Assembly: GCA_937923625.1 (NCBI GenBank)
Contig: CALDTV010000009.1
Location: 1-64,000 of the forward strand
DNA: 64,000 bases
Direction: 5' to 3'
From: an uncultured Alphaproteobacteria bacterium
GTDB lineage: Bacteria > Pseudomonadota > Alphaproteobacteria > Micavibrionales > Micavibrionaceae
Shown here: piece by piece, positions 27,031-35,872 of the stretch
How positions within the stretch are numbered: position 1 is the first letter of the stretch
How the letters are laid out: the number at the start of each line of letters is the position of its first letter
Translations under genes and position numbers: made by a program
The notes under the pieces: generated by a model
Seen by the model: the letters and a program-made list of their open reading frames with translations, nothing else
Database searches by the model: none
Told to the model about the DNA's origin: nothing

Positions 27031-28347
27031 CTATAGCGGCAATTCAATTCTAACACGCACCCCCCCGAGCGGACTTTTATATAATTCAATATTGCCGCCA
27101 TGCGCCAAAATAATATCTTTTGTGATCGGTAAGCCCAAGCCCGTTCCGCCTGTTTTGCTATTCCGCGATGTTTCTTCCCTAAAGAACGGTTTAAAAACAT
27201 CGTCATATAGCGTTTCGTCTATACCACAGCCATCATCATCAATCGTGATAACAATATGATCTTCAATATTTTTCAAGGACATCTCAACATGCGTCGCATA
27301 TTTTTTAGCATTCGATAAAAGATTATTAAGGCATCTTTCAAAGGCCAGCGGACGCAAGAAAATATCAAAATTTTTGCCTTTTGACTCAAGCGATATATCT
27401 AGCCCTTCACGCTTAAAATTACCTGTCACACGCTTCATCAGTGCCAATAAATTTGTACGGGCGACTTCCTCGTCACCCTCTCCTCGGATAAATTGGATAT
27501 AACCTTCGATCATACGCTCCATATCAGATATATCAGATTTTAACGCATCAACATCCGCATTATCGCCCATCATTTCAGCCTGCAGTTTCATTCGCGTTAA
27601 CGGTGTGCGTAAATCATGCGACACCCCCGCGAGCATGGCAGTGCGCTGTTGCAATTGACGGTCAATGCGTTCACGCATCCCAATAAATGCTTTGGCAGCG
27701 CGGCGCACCTCCCGCGCGCCTTCGGGTTTGAAAAACGGCACATCACGTCCAATACCGAATCTTTCTGCCGCAATCGCCAAACGCTTGATAGGCCGAATTT
27801 GATTGCGCATAAACAAGATGGCCACAACCAACAAAATTGTTGAAACACCCATCATCCAAACAAGAAAAACATACCCCGAAGAAGAAAATAAACGCCGTTC
27901 AGGAATTGTATAAGTCACAGCGCCGTGCTCCAGTTGCACTTGAACTTGCACCCATTTCTCCTCGACATCGACTAAAATGCGATAGGGCCTATCAAGCTTT
28001 TCTTTTAGCTCTATATAAAGAAGTTCTTTAATCACTTCGCCACGGCCAAAATATTCAACAGGGTCAGGGATAATTTCACCACCGACTTTATAGCTAAAAT
28101 TAATTTGCAAATTCGCAAAGCTATCATTGCGGATTTGTTCGAATGTAACAGGGCCGTATTGCGTTTTTTTAAACCCTTCTTCAATTTGTTCGGTTAAAAA
28201 TGCAACTTCCCCCGCAACGCCCATCGCCAAGCGACCTGCCATGCGTTCCCAATGACGTTCAAAAAACACGTAAGTGCTAATAACCAATGTTAAGACAATC
28301 GGTAATGTTAGTATTAATAACGACCGCGCGAAAAGTGAGCGTGGCAT
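27031..28347 (-). CDS. EnvZ-like sensor histidine kinase
   Basis: The 438-residue kinase has two membrane helices (about 10-28 and 158-180) around a 130-residue periplasmic domain. A HAMP linker (NQIRPIKRLAIAAERFG) leads to the H box SHDLRTPLTRMK with H244, and the ATPase domain has NLLSNAKKYA, DDDGCGI and GTGLGLPI. Length and layout match EnvZ-type osmosensors of alphaproteobacteria. It lies 38 bp downstream of an OmpR-type regulator in the same direction, so the two form a two-component operon. Confidence 0.93.
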   Translation of the reverse strand: MPRSLFARSLLILTLPIVLTLVISTYVFFERHWERMAGRLAMGVAGEVAFLTEQIEEGFKKTQYGPVTFEQIRNDSFANLQINFSYKVGGEIIPDPVEYFGRGEVIKELLYIELKEKLDRPYRILVDVEEKWVQVQVQLEHGAVTYTIPERRLFSSSGYVFLVWMMGVSTILLVVAILFMRNQIRPIKRLAIAAERFGIGRDVPFFKPEGAREVRRAAKAFIGMRERIDRQLQQRTAMLAGVSHDLRTPLTRMKLQAEMMGDNADVDALKSDISDMERMIEGYIQFIRGEGDEEVARTNLLALMKRVTGNFKREGLDISLESKGKNFDIFLRPLAFERCLNNLLSNAKKYATHVEMSLKNIEDHIVITIDDDGCGIDETLYDDVFKPFFREETSRNSKTGGTGLGLPITKDIILAHGGNIELYKSPLGGVRVRIELPL

Positions 28348-28385
28348 GAATTGTTTAAAAGAAAAAATCTTGCGCCCTCCCCTTT

Positions 28386-29126
28386 TTATGGCTTTTGCGT
28401 TTCGGATAATTGCGCCCTTAATAAATAGCCCTTACCGCGCACAGTCTGCAAAAAACGTGGGTTATTCGTATCTTCTTCCAGCTTACGGCGCAACCGCGTG
28501 ACTTGCACATCTACGGTGCGCTTATCTGCATCTAAGCCACAGGCTTCGGCTAAATCTTCGCGTTCAACAACCTCCCCCGCATGAGCGCACAAGGCTTTCA
28601 AAAGATTGGCTTCTCCATCGGTTAGCTTAACCGTCTCAAGCGCGCTAATCAGCTCATTATGGGTTAAATCAAATTTCCACGGGCCAATGAACATGGTTTT
28701 AATTTCTGTTTTATATTTAGGCTGGCGCCGCAAGATTGCTTTTAAACGCAAGACCAACTCACGCGGGTCAAATGGCTTTGCGAGGTAATCATCCGCCCCT
28801 GCGGTTAAGCCAGTGACCCTGTCATCTGCTTCGCCCATTGCTGTTAGTAACAAAATCGGCATCTCTGCCAAATCGGAATCCATGCCGCGTATTTCAGCGG
28901 TAAAATCAATGCCGCTTTGCCCTGGCATCATCACATCCAGCACAAGCGCATCATAGGCCGCCAGTTTCAAAATCTCTGCCGCCGTCGCCGCATCTTCGGC
29001 GGCGCTCACGAAAAAGCCATGCTCGGTTAAATAGCGTGAGACCAAATCACGGATACGGTCATCATCATCCACCACCAAAATATGGGGCAATGCCGCGTAA
29101 TCCTCTATCTCATCGATTTCAGCCAT
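28386..29126 (-). CDS. OmpR-family response regulator
   Basis: The 246-residue regulator has a receiver domain (about 15-130) with the acidic pocket VVDDDDR, phospho-acceptor D64 in VLDVMMPG, switch threonine in LLLTAMG and lysine in AKPFDPREL. A C-terminal winged-helix domain follows, with EREDLAEACGLDADKRTVDVQVTRLRRKLE split over its recognition helix. It is first in an operon with the EnvZ-like kinase, which probably phosphorylates it. The signal and regulon cannot be read from the sequence. Confidence 0.94.
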   Translation of the reverse strand: MAEIDEIEDYAALPHILVVDDDDRIRDLVSRYLTEHGFFVSAAEDAATAAEILKLAAYDALVLDVMMPGQSGIDFTAEIRGMDSDLAEMPILLLTAMGEADDRVTGLTAGADDYLAKPFDPRELVLRLKAILRRQPKYKTEIKTMFIGPWKFDLTHNELISALETVKLTDGEANLLKALCAHAGEVVEREDLAEACGLDADKRTVDVQVTRLRRKLEEDTNNPRFLQTVRGKGYLLRAQLSETQKP

Positions 29127-29248
29127 CTTAAATAAATATCAGCTAGGCTCTTGCAATTAAAGCGGTTTTGACAAAATATGGTTTTTTATAATCTAGATAG
29201 TTTATTTTGTGGCGGTGCTTCAAAATAACAACGTTTAAGGAGAGCCAA

Positions 29249-30187
29249 ATGGCAGAAGATTTTAGCAACCGCGACGGCCTTATTTGGATGGATGGAGAGA
29301 TCATTCCGTGGCGTGACGCCAAAGTCCATGTTTTGACGCATGGCTTGCACTACGCTAGCTCTGTGTTTGAGGGTGAGCGTGCCTATGACGGTAATATCTT
29401 CTTGTGCCATGAGCATTCTGAACGCTTCATTCGCTCTGCTGATCTGATTGATATGCGCATGCCTTATTCCGCCAAAGAGCTTGATGAGGCCAAATACGAA
29501 ATTCTGAAAGCCAATGACCTAACCAATGCCTATATCCGCCCTGTTGCGTGGCGTGGAAGTGAACAATTGGGGATTTCTGCCCAAGATACGAAAACGCATG
29601 TCGCCATTGCTTGTTGGGATTGGCCAAGCTATTTCGGCGAAGAAGCGCGGGAAAAAGGGATTTCGATCCAAACATCAAAATGGCGTGCCCCCATGCCAAA
29701 TACCGCCACTACAAACAGCAAAGCCGCGGGATTATACGCAACACACACCATGTCCAAACATGCCGCCGAAGCCAATGGGTACACCGATGCGCTGATGCTG
29801 GATTATCGTGGTAACGTCGCAGAATTAACGGGCGCGAATTTATTCATGGTCAAAGATCGTAAGATTATAACGCCCGATCCAGATTGCTTCCTCAACGGCC
29901 TCACCCGTCAAACCGTCATTAAATTAGCCGAAGAACATGGCATCCCTTTAACCGTTGAAACGGTAACGCCCGAAGAATTAACGCAAGCAGATGAAGTATT
30001 CTGTACTGGCACCGCCGCCGAAGTAACGGCAATAGGCAAAATAGACGACACAAGCTTCACCGTAGGCCCCGTGACACGTCAATTGCGCGATGCATATGAA
30101 TCATTGGTGAGAGAGCCAGCAAAAGAACAGCTTAATCCACAACCCATCATTTCTAGAAATTCATCACATTTTTTTGACATAACATAA
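29249..30187 (+). CDS. ilvE: Branched-chain amino acid aminotransferase
   Basis: IlvE is a PLP enzyme that makes the last step to Val, Leu and Ile. The class IV aminotransferase pattern is clear: LTHGLHYASSVFEGERAY, the PLP-lysine region TNSKAAGLYATHTMSKHAA, and the EVTAIGKIDD segment. I start at 29249 because AAGGAG lies 8 bp upstream; a GTG at 29207 is in frame. At 312 residues it is slightly long. The family normally ends near ...YESLVREPA, but here about 20 more AT-rich residues follow, running into the promoter of the next gene. Confidence 0.95.
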   Translation: MAEDFSNRDGLIWMDGEIIPWRDAKVHVLTHGLHYASSVFEGERAYDGNIFLCHEHSERFIRSADLIDMRMPYSAKELDEAKYEILKANDLTNAYIRPVAWRGSEQLGISAQDTKTHVAIACWDWPSYFGEEAREKGISIQTSKWRAPMPNTATTNSKAAGLYATHTMSKHAAEANGYTDALMLDYRGNVAELTGANLFMVKDRKIITPDPDCFLNGLTRQTVIKLAEEHGIPLTVETVTPEELTQADEVFCTGTAAEVTAIGKIDDTSFTVGPVTRQLRDAYESLVREPAKEQLNPQPIISRNSSHFFDIT

Positions 30188-30211
30188 TTTTTTTGGTATT
30201 TTCTCTATAAT
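30174..30211 (+). promoter_or_regulatory. Promoter region of the secreted HExxH gene
   Basis: TTGACATAA starts at 30174 inside the last codons of ilvE, with TATTTT at 30197-30202 at 17-bp spacing. A perfect TATAAT at 30206-30211 is an alternative -10 that would leave a leader of about 8 nt before the ATG at 30226. Confidence 0.45.
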
Positions 30212-30225
30212 TTCGGGATATCAAA

Positions 30226-31752
30226 ATGAATATATTATCAAGATTTATGACTGCTGCGACATTTGTTGTTGGCATTTCTGCAAATGCTTCGGCACAAGAC
30301 AGTAAGTTACGGACAACAATATCTAGCGATGAAATACTCATGAGTGACCAAACTCGTGAACTTTTCAAACCTGAATTTTGGAGATTTGTTTTTAAACTTG
30401 AAGTTCCCCCAACCCTTATTTTCAGTCGCGCTGATTTCGAACATTCTAACCCTGCTGAACGTCAAGCTGAACGTGAAACAAATTTTCGTAAATTAAGAAA
30501 TTTAGGTATCAACATACCTAAATTATCACGACATTTTTATGAAATATTTGAAAATCACTCCATTGACCGACATAATGCTGGCGCTGTGGGACACGATCTT
30601 ATAATTCCAATATTGCATCAACAAGGCCATAAAATAGGCTTAGATATAAGCAAACTCTCTGAAAATGCGCGTATCGATATTGTCAGTGTCATGAGCGACA
30701 ATAATGCCCGTGGCTTTTTCGCCGCAATGTCTGGAATTCCTGAGGACTCAATAATTTTAGAGAACATACCTGTTGAAGATTTACGTGCTTTTATCATGTT
30801 TCATGAAATCGATCATCTGGTTCACGCTGATCCAAATATGAGCAGACTTGAAAGCGAATGGGCGGCAGAAGTTTATGCGCACAAAACTTACAAAGATGCT
30901 AACGAGAAAGGAATTGTTTCTACGCCCAATTTACCCATTTTGTTTTCTTGGGCACGTTCTATGAATGCTTTTAGCAAGGGTCAACTTAATACACTTTTAG
31001 AAATAGGTGACACATTGCTTAATTTTGCCCCTAACTACGAAATGACGGCTATTGCCGCTTCATACAAACCGGAAGAAAAACCTGACTTTGAGTCTTTAGA
31101 TGCAGATTTTAATAAGGCTTACAAAGATATTATAACCGAAGTTGGCAGAGGTTTTGCTACAACCTCGGAATTTAAATATAAAACTCATTTGGCTAGTGCA
31201 GGCAGGATTTACCTCACCATGGTAAAGGACAAAGAGCTTAGCCTCAAAAAAGCAGACAGTATCATAAAGTTTTTTGAGGATATAAATGCAAGGGGGTTTG
31301 AGGTTCTTGATCAGGAAATCGCTTATCATAAAGGAGAAAGAACAGATCTGCCTGAAAAGATTGACTACAAGCAAGCCTTAGAAGATTTTAAAAAATTATT
31401 TGTTATCCCTCCAAAATACCTGGACATCTATAACGCCGAACGTGAACGCTATATAAAAGAAGAAGCACCCAGAATTTTTCTCAAAAAAGGGTTAGAGCTG
31501 GCGCGGCAACAGCCAAGTCTGGCCTATTCTGCGGCGCGGCGCCTGCTTGAAATAGGATTTTTTGATAAGAATCCTGCGGGAGCAGCGCTAGCAGAGAATT
31601 TCGTACGGGGGGCAGAGACATTGGCGCCTGCTTATTTTGCTGTAGACGCTGTTGCCGGACCAACTTATTCAGCACTTAATCCATTACCAATAAATAATAA
31701 CTCCCCCGAAACATTGCCCTCAGGCAATAAGCTACAATTCGCACCTCAGTAA
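30226..31752 (+). CDS. Secreted protein with HExxH zinc-protease motif
   Basis: The 508-residue protein has a Sec signal peptide ending ANASA-QD. Near residue 193 it carries HEIDHLVH, an HExxH motif with a further histidine three residues on. Acidic residues follow in SRLESEWAAEVYAHK about 20 residues later. That layout is seen in gluzincin-type zinc peptidases, where the downstream Glu is the third ligand, but I cannot tie it to a named peptidase family. The rest is mostly helical and includes LARQQPSLAYSAARRLLEIG near the end. It stands alone with its own promoter, close to ilvE. Unknown substrate. Confidence 0.65.
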   Translation: MNILSRFMTAATFVVGISANASAQDSKLRTTISSDEILMSDQTRELFKPEFWRFVFKLEVPPTLIFSRADFEHSNPAERQAERETNFRKLRNLGINIPKLSRHFYEIFENHSIDRHNAGAVGHDLIIPILHQQGHKIGLDISKLSENARIDIVSVMSDNNARGFFAAMSGIPEDSIILENIPVEDLRAFIMFHEIDHLVHADPNMSRLESEWAAEVYAHKTYKDANEKGIVSTPNLPILFSWARSMNAFSKGQLNTLLEIGDTLLNFAPNYEMTAIAASYKPEEKPDFESLDADFNKAYKDIITEVGRGFATTSEFKYKTHLASAGRIYLTMVKDKELSLKKADSIIKFFEDINARGFEVLDQEIAYHKGERTDLPEKIDYKQALEDFKKLFVIPPKYLDIYNAERERYIKEEAPRIFLKKGLELARQQPSLAYSAARRLLEIGFFDKNPAGAALAENFVRGAETLAPAYFAVDAVAGPTYSALNPLPINNNSPETLPSGNKLQFAPQ

Positions 31753-31789
31753 ACGGCCAACTTTAGCTAAAAAATATTAATTCCTGCTG

Positions 31790-32893
31790 TTAAACATTAA
31801 ACCTAAATAAAATCACGTCACCGTCACACACCACGTATTCTTTGCCTTCTTGGCGCATTTTGCCGGTGTCTTTGGCGCCTTGTTCGCCGCCGGCTTCGAC
31901 GAAATCATTATAGCCAATGACCTCCGCTTTAATGAAACCTTTTTCGAAATCAGTGTGGATGGCTCCTGCGGCTTCGGGGGCTTTGGCGCCTGTGCGGACG
32001 GTCCATGCGCGTGCCTCCTTTGGGCCGCAAGTGAAATAAGTGTGCAGACCAAGCAAGGAATAGCCCGCCCTGATAATGCGGTCCAGTCCCGCTTCTTCTA
32101 ACCCGATTGTTTCCAAAAATTCAGCGCGTTCCTCGGCACTTTCAAGTTGAGCGATTTCTGATTCAATCGCGGCACAAATAACAACACTTTGCGAGCCTTG
32201 TGCCTTCGCCATCTCTTCAACCTGTTGGCTAAACGCATTCCCCGCCGCCGCGTCATCTTCGTTCACATTGCACACATAAAGAATTTTCTTCGCGGTCAAC
32301 ATGCCCATGGTTTTCGCCCATCGGGCTTCGTCTTCATTTTCTGCCGCAACAGTTCTTGCCGCGTTTCCTTCATCCAAGGCCGCTTTGATGCGCTTCATAA
32401 ACTCAACTTGGCCAATAAGTTCTTTATCGCCGCCTTTGGCTTTACGTTCCAAATTACCAATTTGTTTTTCAATGCTTTCCAGATCCGCCAGCAGCAATTC
32501 TGTTTCAATTGTTTCTGCATCACGGATCGGATCAACCGAGCCATCAACATGGGTAATATCATCATCTTCAAAACAACGAAGCACATGAATAATCGCATCT
32601 GTTTCGCGAATATTTGTCAGGAATTGATTGCCCAGCCCCTCGCCTTTACTCGCGCCTTTCACCAACCCCGCAATATCAACAAATTCCAATTGTGTTGGAA
32701 CAATTTTGGCCGAATTACCAATTTTAGCAATAATATCCAGCCGCGCATCGGGCACGCCGACCTTGCCGACATTTGGCTCGATCGTACAAAACGGAAAATT
32801 CGCCGCCTGCGCCGCCGCCGTTGCCGTTAACGCATTAAATAAGGTCGATTTTCCCACATTCGGCAAACCCACAATTCCACAATTAAAACCCAT
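31790..32893 (-). CDS. ychF: Redox-regulated ATPase/GTPase YchF
   Basis: YchF (OLA1) is a ribosome-associated P-loop NTPase that prefers ATP. The 367-residue protein has the G1 motif GLPNVGKST at 8-16, the G3 DIAGLVKGASKGEG, and the YchF-specific C-terminal TGS domain ending KEYVVCDGDVILFRFNV. The length is standard. A REP-like palindrome lies 20 bp upstream of its start, between it and pth; these two genes are neighbours in many alphaproteobacteria. Confidence 0.97.
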   Translation of the reverse strand: MGFNCGIVGLPNVGKSTLFNALTATAAAQAANFPFCTIEPNVGKVGVPDARLDIIAKIGNSAKIVPTQLEFVDIAGLVKGASKGEGLGNQFLTNIRETDAIIHVLRCFEDDDITHVDGSVDPIRDAETIETELLLADLESIEKQIGNLERKAKGGDKELIGQVEFMKRIKAALDEGNAARTVAAENEDEARWAKTMGMLTAKKILYVCNVNEDDAAAGNAFSQQVEEMAKAQGSQSVVICAAIESEIAQLESAEERAEFLETIGLEEAGLDRIIRAGYSLLGLHTYFTCGPKEARAWTVRTGAKAPEAAGAIHTDFEKGFIKAEVIGYNDFVEAGGEQGAKDTGKMRQEGKEYVVCDGDVILFRFNV

Positions 32894-32913
32894 TATATTT
32901 TTTCCTTTTTCTT

Positions 32914-32993
32914 GTCATTGCGAGCGAAGCGCGGCAATCCAGATTCATCATAACCATTCTGGATTGCTTCGTCATTTCATTCCTCGCAATGAC
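32914..32993. repeat. REP-like palindrome 2
   Basis: This copy begins GTCATTGCGAGCGAAGCG and ends TCCTCGCAATGAC, with internal GGCAATCCAG and CTGGATTGC arms. It sits between pth and ychF and would form a long hairpin in a pth-ychF transcript. Confidence 0.88.
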
Positions 32994-33001
32994 GATTTAT
33001 T

Positions 33002-33610
33002 TTAAATTCTAAAACCTTCACTGACACGTGTCATGTAATCATCTTTGTTATCTTTGAGCAAATCATCGATATTCTTGGACAAAACATAAATCCAATCATC
33101 GAGCCATATTTGCTCTGCTTTGGTAAAATCATTGAGCACGTAGCCACTCACGCGGTTTTTATCGCCGGGGTGGCCAATGCCTAGGCGCACGCGCCAATAA
33201 TCCTTGTTACCCAAATGTGCATCAATAGATTTTAGGCCGTTATGCCCACCTGTACCGCCCCCTTGCTTTACCTTTACACGGCTTGGTTCGATATCTAATT
33301 CATCATGAAAGACAATTATTTTCTCCGCAGGGATTTTGTAAAAATCCGCCGCCTTGCGCACGGAAAGACCAGAGTCATTCATATAAGTTTGCGGCTTGAG
33401 GAGTGCAACTTTTTGCCCGCCAAGGCGCCCATCAGAAATCAGGCCATTAAACTTAGGTTTAAATGGCGGAAACATATTGTCATCCGCAATTTGGTTTATC
33501 ACCATAAAGCCAATATTATGGCGGTGCGCTTTATATTTATCTCCTGGGTTTCCCAGTCCAACGATGAGCCACATGTCCGATGCTTTTTTCTTGTTAAATA
33601 AATTGAACAT
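33002..33610 (-). CDS. pth: Peptidyl-tRNA hydrolase
   Basis: Pth releases peptides from prematurely dropped peptidyl-tRNAs. The family core starts with [23 protein letters not shown], which holds the catalytic His, and includes [19 protein letters not shown] and the conserved GGHNGLKSI. The core could start at the ATG at 33574; the ATG at 33610 adds 12 residues ([12 protein letters not shown]), and I report this one. A TTG at 33628 lies in the tail of a terminator and is unlikely. It follows rplY, as is common, but with a hairpin terminator between them. Confidence 0.93.
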   Translation of the reverse strand: MFNLFNKKKASDMWLIVGLGNPGDKYKAHRHNIGFMVINQIADDNMFPPFKPKFNGLISDGRLGGQKVALLKPQTYMNDSGLSVRKAADFYKIPAEKIIVFHDELDIEPSRVKVKQGGGTGGHNGLKSIDAHLGNKDYWRVRLGIGHPGDKNRVSGYVLNDFTKAEQIWLDDWIYVLSKNIDDLLKDNKDDYMTRVSEGFRI

Positions 33611-33629
33611 ATTGAATGTTTTAAACAAA

Positions 33630-33660
33630 AAAAGAGGACACTGCCATAGCGTCCTCTTTT
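33630..33660 (-). terminator. Terminator between rplY and pth
   Basis: AAAAGAGGAC and GTCCTCTTTT form a 10-bp perfect stem with an 11-nt loop. On the minus strand it is followed by further T residues. It would end or attenuate the rplY transcript just 20 bp before pth. Confidence 0.85.
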
Positions 33661-33682
33661 AAAATTCTTGAGAATAAAAAAG

Positions 33683-34366
33683 TTAGTCTTTCTTTTCTTC
33701 AGCTGGCGCGTCATCGCCCTCTGCTTTTTCACCTTCAGCAGAAGCTTCCGCTCCTTCTTCGCCTTCGGCAGCTTCTTCTGGCTCATCCTCGACAATAACA
33801 CGCGGCGCAGCAACAGTCGCTAGCGTAAAGTCACGGTCATCAATCGCAGGTTTTGCGCCCTCAGGAAGAACAGCGTTACTGATTTTAACAGAATCACCAA
33901 TTTTGAAGTCCATAACATCCACTTCAATTTCATCAGGAATATTCTGCGCCTTACAAACGATATCAACTTCATAACGGTTAATGTTCAAAATACCTTTTTC
34001 TTTGGTAAATTCAGCTTCTTCTTGGTTGATGTAATTCACCGCAACGGCAACCGTCACAGTGGTTTTGTCCGTCACACGTAAGAAATCAACATGAAGCACA
34101 TTGTCGCTTACAGGGTGCAATTGCACATCACGCGCCAATACTTTCATGGTTGTGCCTTCAACGTCCAAATCACAAATAGATGTAAACATCTGACCTTTGT
34201 TAAATTCAAGGTTTGCTTCTTTGGTGGGGATTGAGACAGTAATAGGGTCTTTTTTGTCGCCATAAATGACAGCAGGTGTCTGGTTTTCTCTACGAAGTGC
34301 TCGTGCGACCCCCTTACCGGCGCGTTCACGTTTCATAGCAGACAATGGATAATGTTTAGTAGCCAT
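33683..34366 (-). CDS. rplY: Ribosomal protein L25 (Ctc form)
   Basis: The 227-residue protein has an N-terminal 5S rRNA-binding L25 domain (KRERAGKGVARALRRENQTPAVIYG) and the C-terminal TL5/Ctc beta domain. An acidic Glu/Ala-rich tail (EDEPEEAAEGEEGAEASAEG) follows, as in many alphaproteobacterial homologues. It belongs to the large ribosomal subunit. The pth gene follows, separated by a terminator. Confidence 0.96.
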   Translation of the reverse strand: MATKHYPLSAMKRERAGKGVARALRRENQTPAVIYGDKKDPITVSIPTKEANLEFNKGQMFTSICDLDVEGTTMKVLARDVQLHPVSDNVLHVDFLRVTDKTTVTVAVAVNYINQEEAEFTKEKGILNINRYEVDIVCKAQNIPDEIEVDVMDFKIGDSVKISNAVLPEGAKPAIDDRDFTLATVAAPRVIVEDEPEEAAEGEEGAEASAEGEKAEGDDAPAEEKKD

Positions 34367-34424
34367 AGCTATATTCCTTATTTAAATAATTAAAGGCGTC
34401 CTCCAGGGGTGTCCGCCCGTTAAA

Positions 34425-34450
34425 CAACACTCAAGGTAAATCAAGTGTTG
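34425..34450 (-). other. Hairpin in the rplY leader
   Basis: CAACACT (34425-34431) and AGTGTTG (34444-34450) are 7-bp inverted arms in the rplY upstream region. No poly-U follows on either strand, so it is more likely an mRNA leader structure than a terminator. A role in autoregulation is only possible, not shown. Confidence 0.3.
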
Positions 34451-34526
34451 CTGCGCAATAAAGCGTAATTTGTATGAGATTTCAAGAGAAATATTGACAC
34501 AATCAATGTTCTATGAAAAATAGTAT

Positions 34527-34555
34527 TTGACACATAAATTAAATCTTGCTATGTT
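34527..34555 (+). promoter_or_regulatory. Promoter of the 34587 gene
   Basis: TTGACA at 34527-34532 and TATGTT at 34550-34555 are 17 bp apart, and the -10 is extended by TGC. Unlike the TTGACATAAT set, this transcript has a leader of about 25 nt with an AGAGAGGTG ribosome binding site. Confidence 0.7.
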
Positions 34556-34586
34556 TACATAATAAAAAAAATAGAGAGGTGTTTAA

Positions 34587-34844
34587 ATGTTATTAGAAAC
34601 TAAAATAAAATTAGGATTAATTTTTGGCCCCCCAGCGGCTCTTGCTTTACATTTAGGATATCAAACCTTAGTTCCAGACTGTGATGAGTTGCATGCAGCA
34701 GTTAAAGATGGAACTGCTAGCTATTCACAATTGGTAGGAGCTTCACATTGTGATCCTGAAGGGGAACACAAAGGTTTTGGTAGCGGTCTATTTAGAGCCG
34801 CCGACGAACTAAGAAAAACAGCAAATTCACCAAACCCTTTGTAA
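34587..34844 (+). CDS. Small protein with N-terminal hydrophobic segment
   Basis: The 85-residue product has one hydrophobic stretch (LGLIFGPPAALALHLGY), which may be a membrane anchor or uncleaved signal. A short polar region with two cysteines (PDCDEL and SHCDPEG) follows. A good promoter and an AGAGAGGTG ribosome binding site support expression. Its stop abuts the stop of the convergent prs gene with no gap, the same placement as other single genes in this window. I do not recognise it. Confidence 0.65.
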   Translation: MLLETKIKLGLIFGPPAALALHLGYQTLVPDCDELHAAVKDGTASYSQLVGASHCDPEGEHKGFGSGLFRAADELRKTANSPNPL

Positions 34845-35777
34845 TCATTTAAACAATGCTGAGATTGAGCGTTCTTCGTATATGCGCTTAATGGCTTCGC
34901 CCATGAGAGGCGCAACGCTGATTTGCTCAATCGAGTCAGATACGCGCACGGCCTCTGTCGCACCAATGGAGTCGGTGATGACCAGTTTTTCAAGAGGAGA
35001 GTCGGCAACGCGTGCCACCGCTCCACCTGATAAAACACCATGTACCACATAGGCATCCACTTCTTTCGCGCCATTTTCCTTCAGCGCCACCGCCGCGTTA
35101 CAAAGCGTACCAGCAGAATCAACGATATCGTCAATTAACACGCAAGTTTTACCATCGACGTTACCAATCACGTTCATGACCTCGGACACGCCTGCTTTTT
35201 CGCGGCGCTTATCAATGATCGCTAAATCTGCGCCAACACGTTTGGCAATTGCCCTTGCGCGCACAACCCCGCCAACATCAGGAGAAACCATCACAAGATT
35301 ATCATCTTTAAAGCGTTCTTTCATATGCAGCGTCATGGTTGGCGACGCAATCAAGTTATCCGTTGGGATATCAAAGAAGCCCTGAATTTGTCCTGCATGT
35401 AAATCAAGCGTTAAAACACGATCCGCCCCCGCGGAGGTAATTAAATTAGCCACTAATTTCGCCGTAATCGGTGTTCTGCCGCCTGTTTTACGGTCTTGGC
35501 GCGCATAACCATAATATGGAAGCACCGCGGTGATCCGCTTGGCTGAGCCGCGCTTAAGCGCATCAATTGTAATCAAAAGCTCCATCAAATTATCATTGGC
35601 AGGATAAGAGGTCGATTGCACAACAAACACATCTTCACCGCGCACATTCTCCATGATCTCCACAAAGACTTCCATGTCCGAAAAACGGCGGATGCTCGCT
35701 TTGGTAAGGGGAACCCCCAAATAGGCGGAAATTGCTTCGGACAAAGGGCGGTTGGAATTACCGGCGATAATTTTCAT
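34845..35777 (-). CDS. prs: Ribose-phosphate pyrophosphokinase
   Basis: Prs makes PRPP from ribose 5-phosphate and ATP, feeding purine, pyrimidine, histidine and tryptophan synthesis. The 310-residue protein shows the flexible loop and Mg-binding region [16 protein letters not shown], the [18 protein letters not shown] segment and the PRPP-binding loop [12 protein letters not shown]. The length is standard. Confidence 0.97.
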   Translation of the reverse strand: MKIIAGNSNRPLSEAISAYLGVPLTKASIRRFSDMEVFVEIMENVRGEDVFVVQSTSYPANDNLMELLITIDALKRGSAKRITAVLPYYGYARQDRKTGGRTPITAKLVANLITSAGADRVLTLDLHAGQIQGFFDIPTDNLIASPTMTLHMKERFKDDNLVMVSPDVGGVVRARAIAKRVGADLAIIDKRREKAGVSEVMNVIGNVDGKTCVLIDDIVDSAGTLCNAAVALKENGAKEVDAYVVHGVLSGGAVARVADSPLEKLVITDSIGATEAVRVSDSIEQISVAPLMGEAIKRIYEERSISALFK

Positions 35778-35872
35778 GGTGCTGTTTTCGTAATATCATA
35801 TGTGAGCAGATAAAATGACACTAGAAAAACACCCCCATGAAATCAATAGAGGAATTCACATTGTTGGCAGAT

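Noticed and set aside
33611-33628. TTG start for pth at 33628
   Set aside because: It falls in the tail of the rplY terminator and lacks a ribosome binding site.
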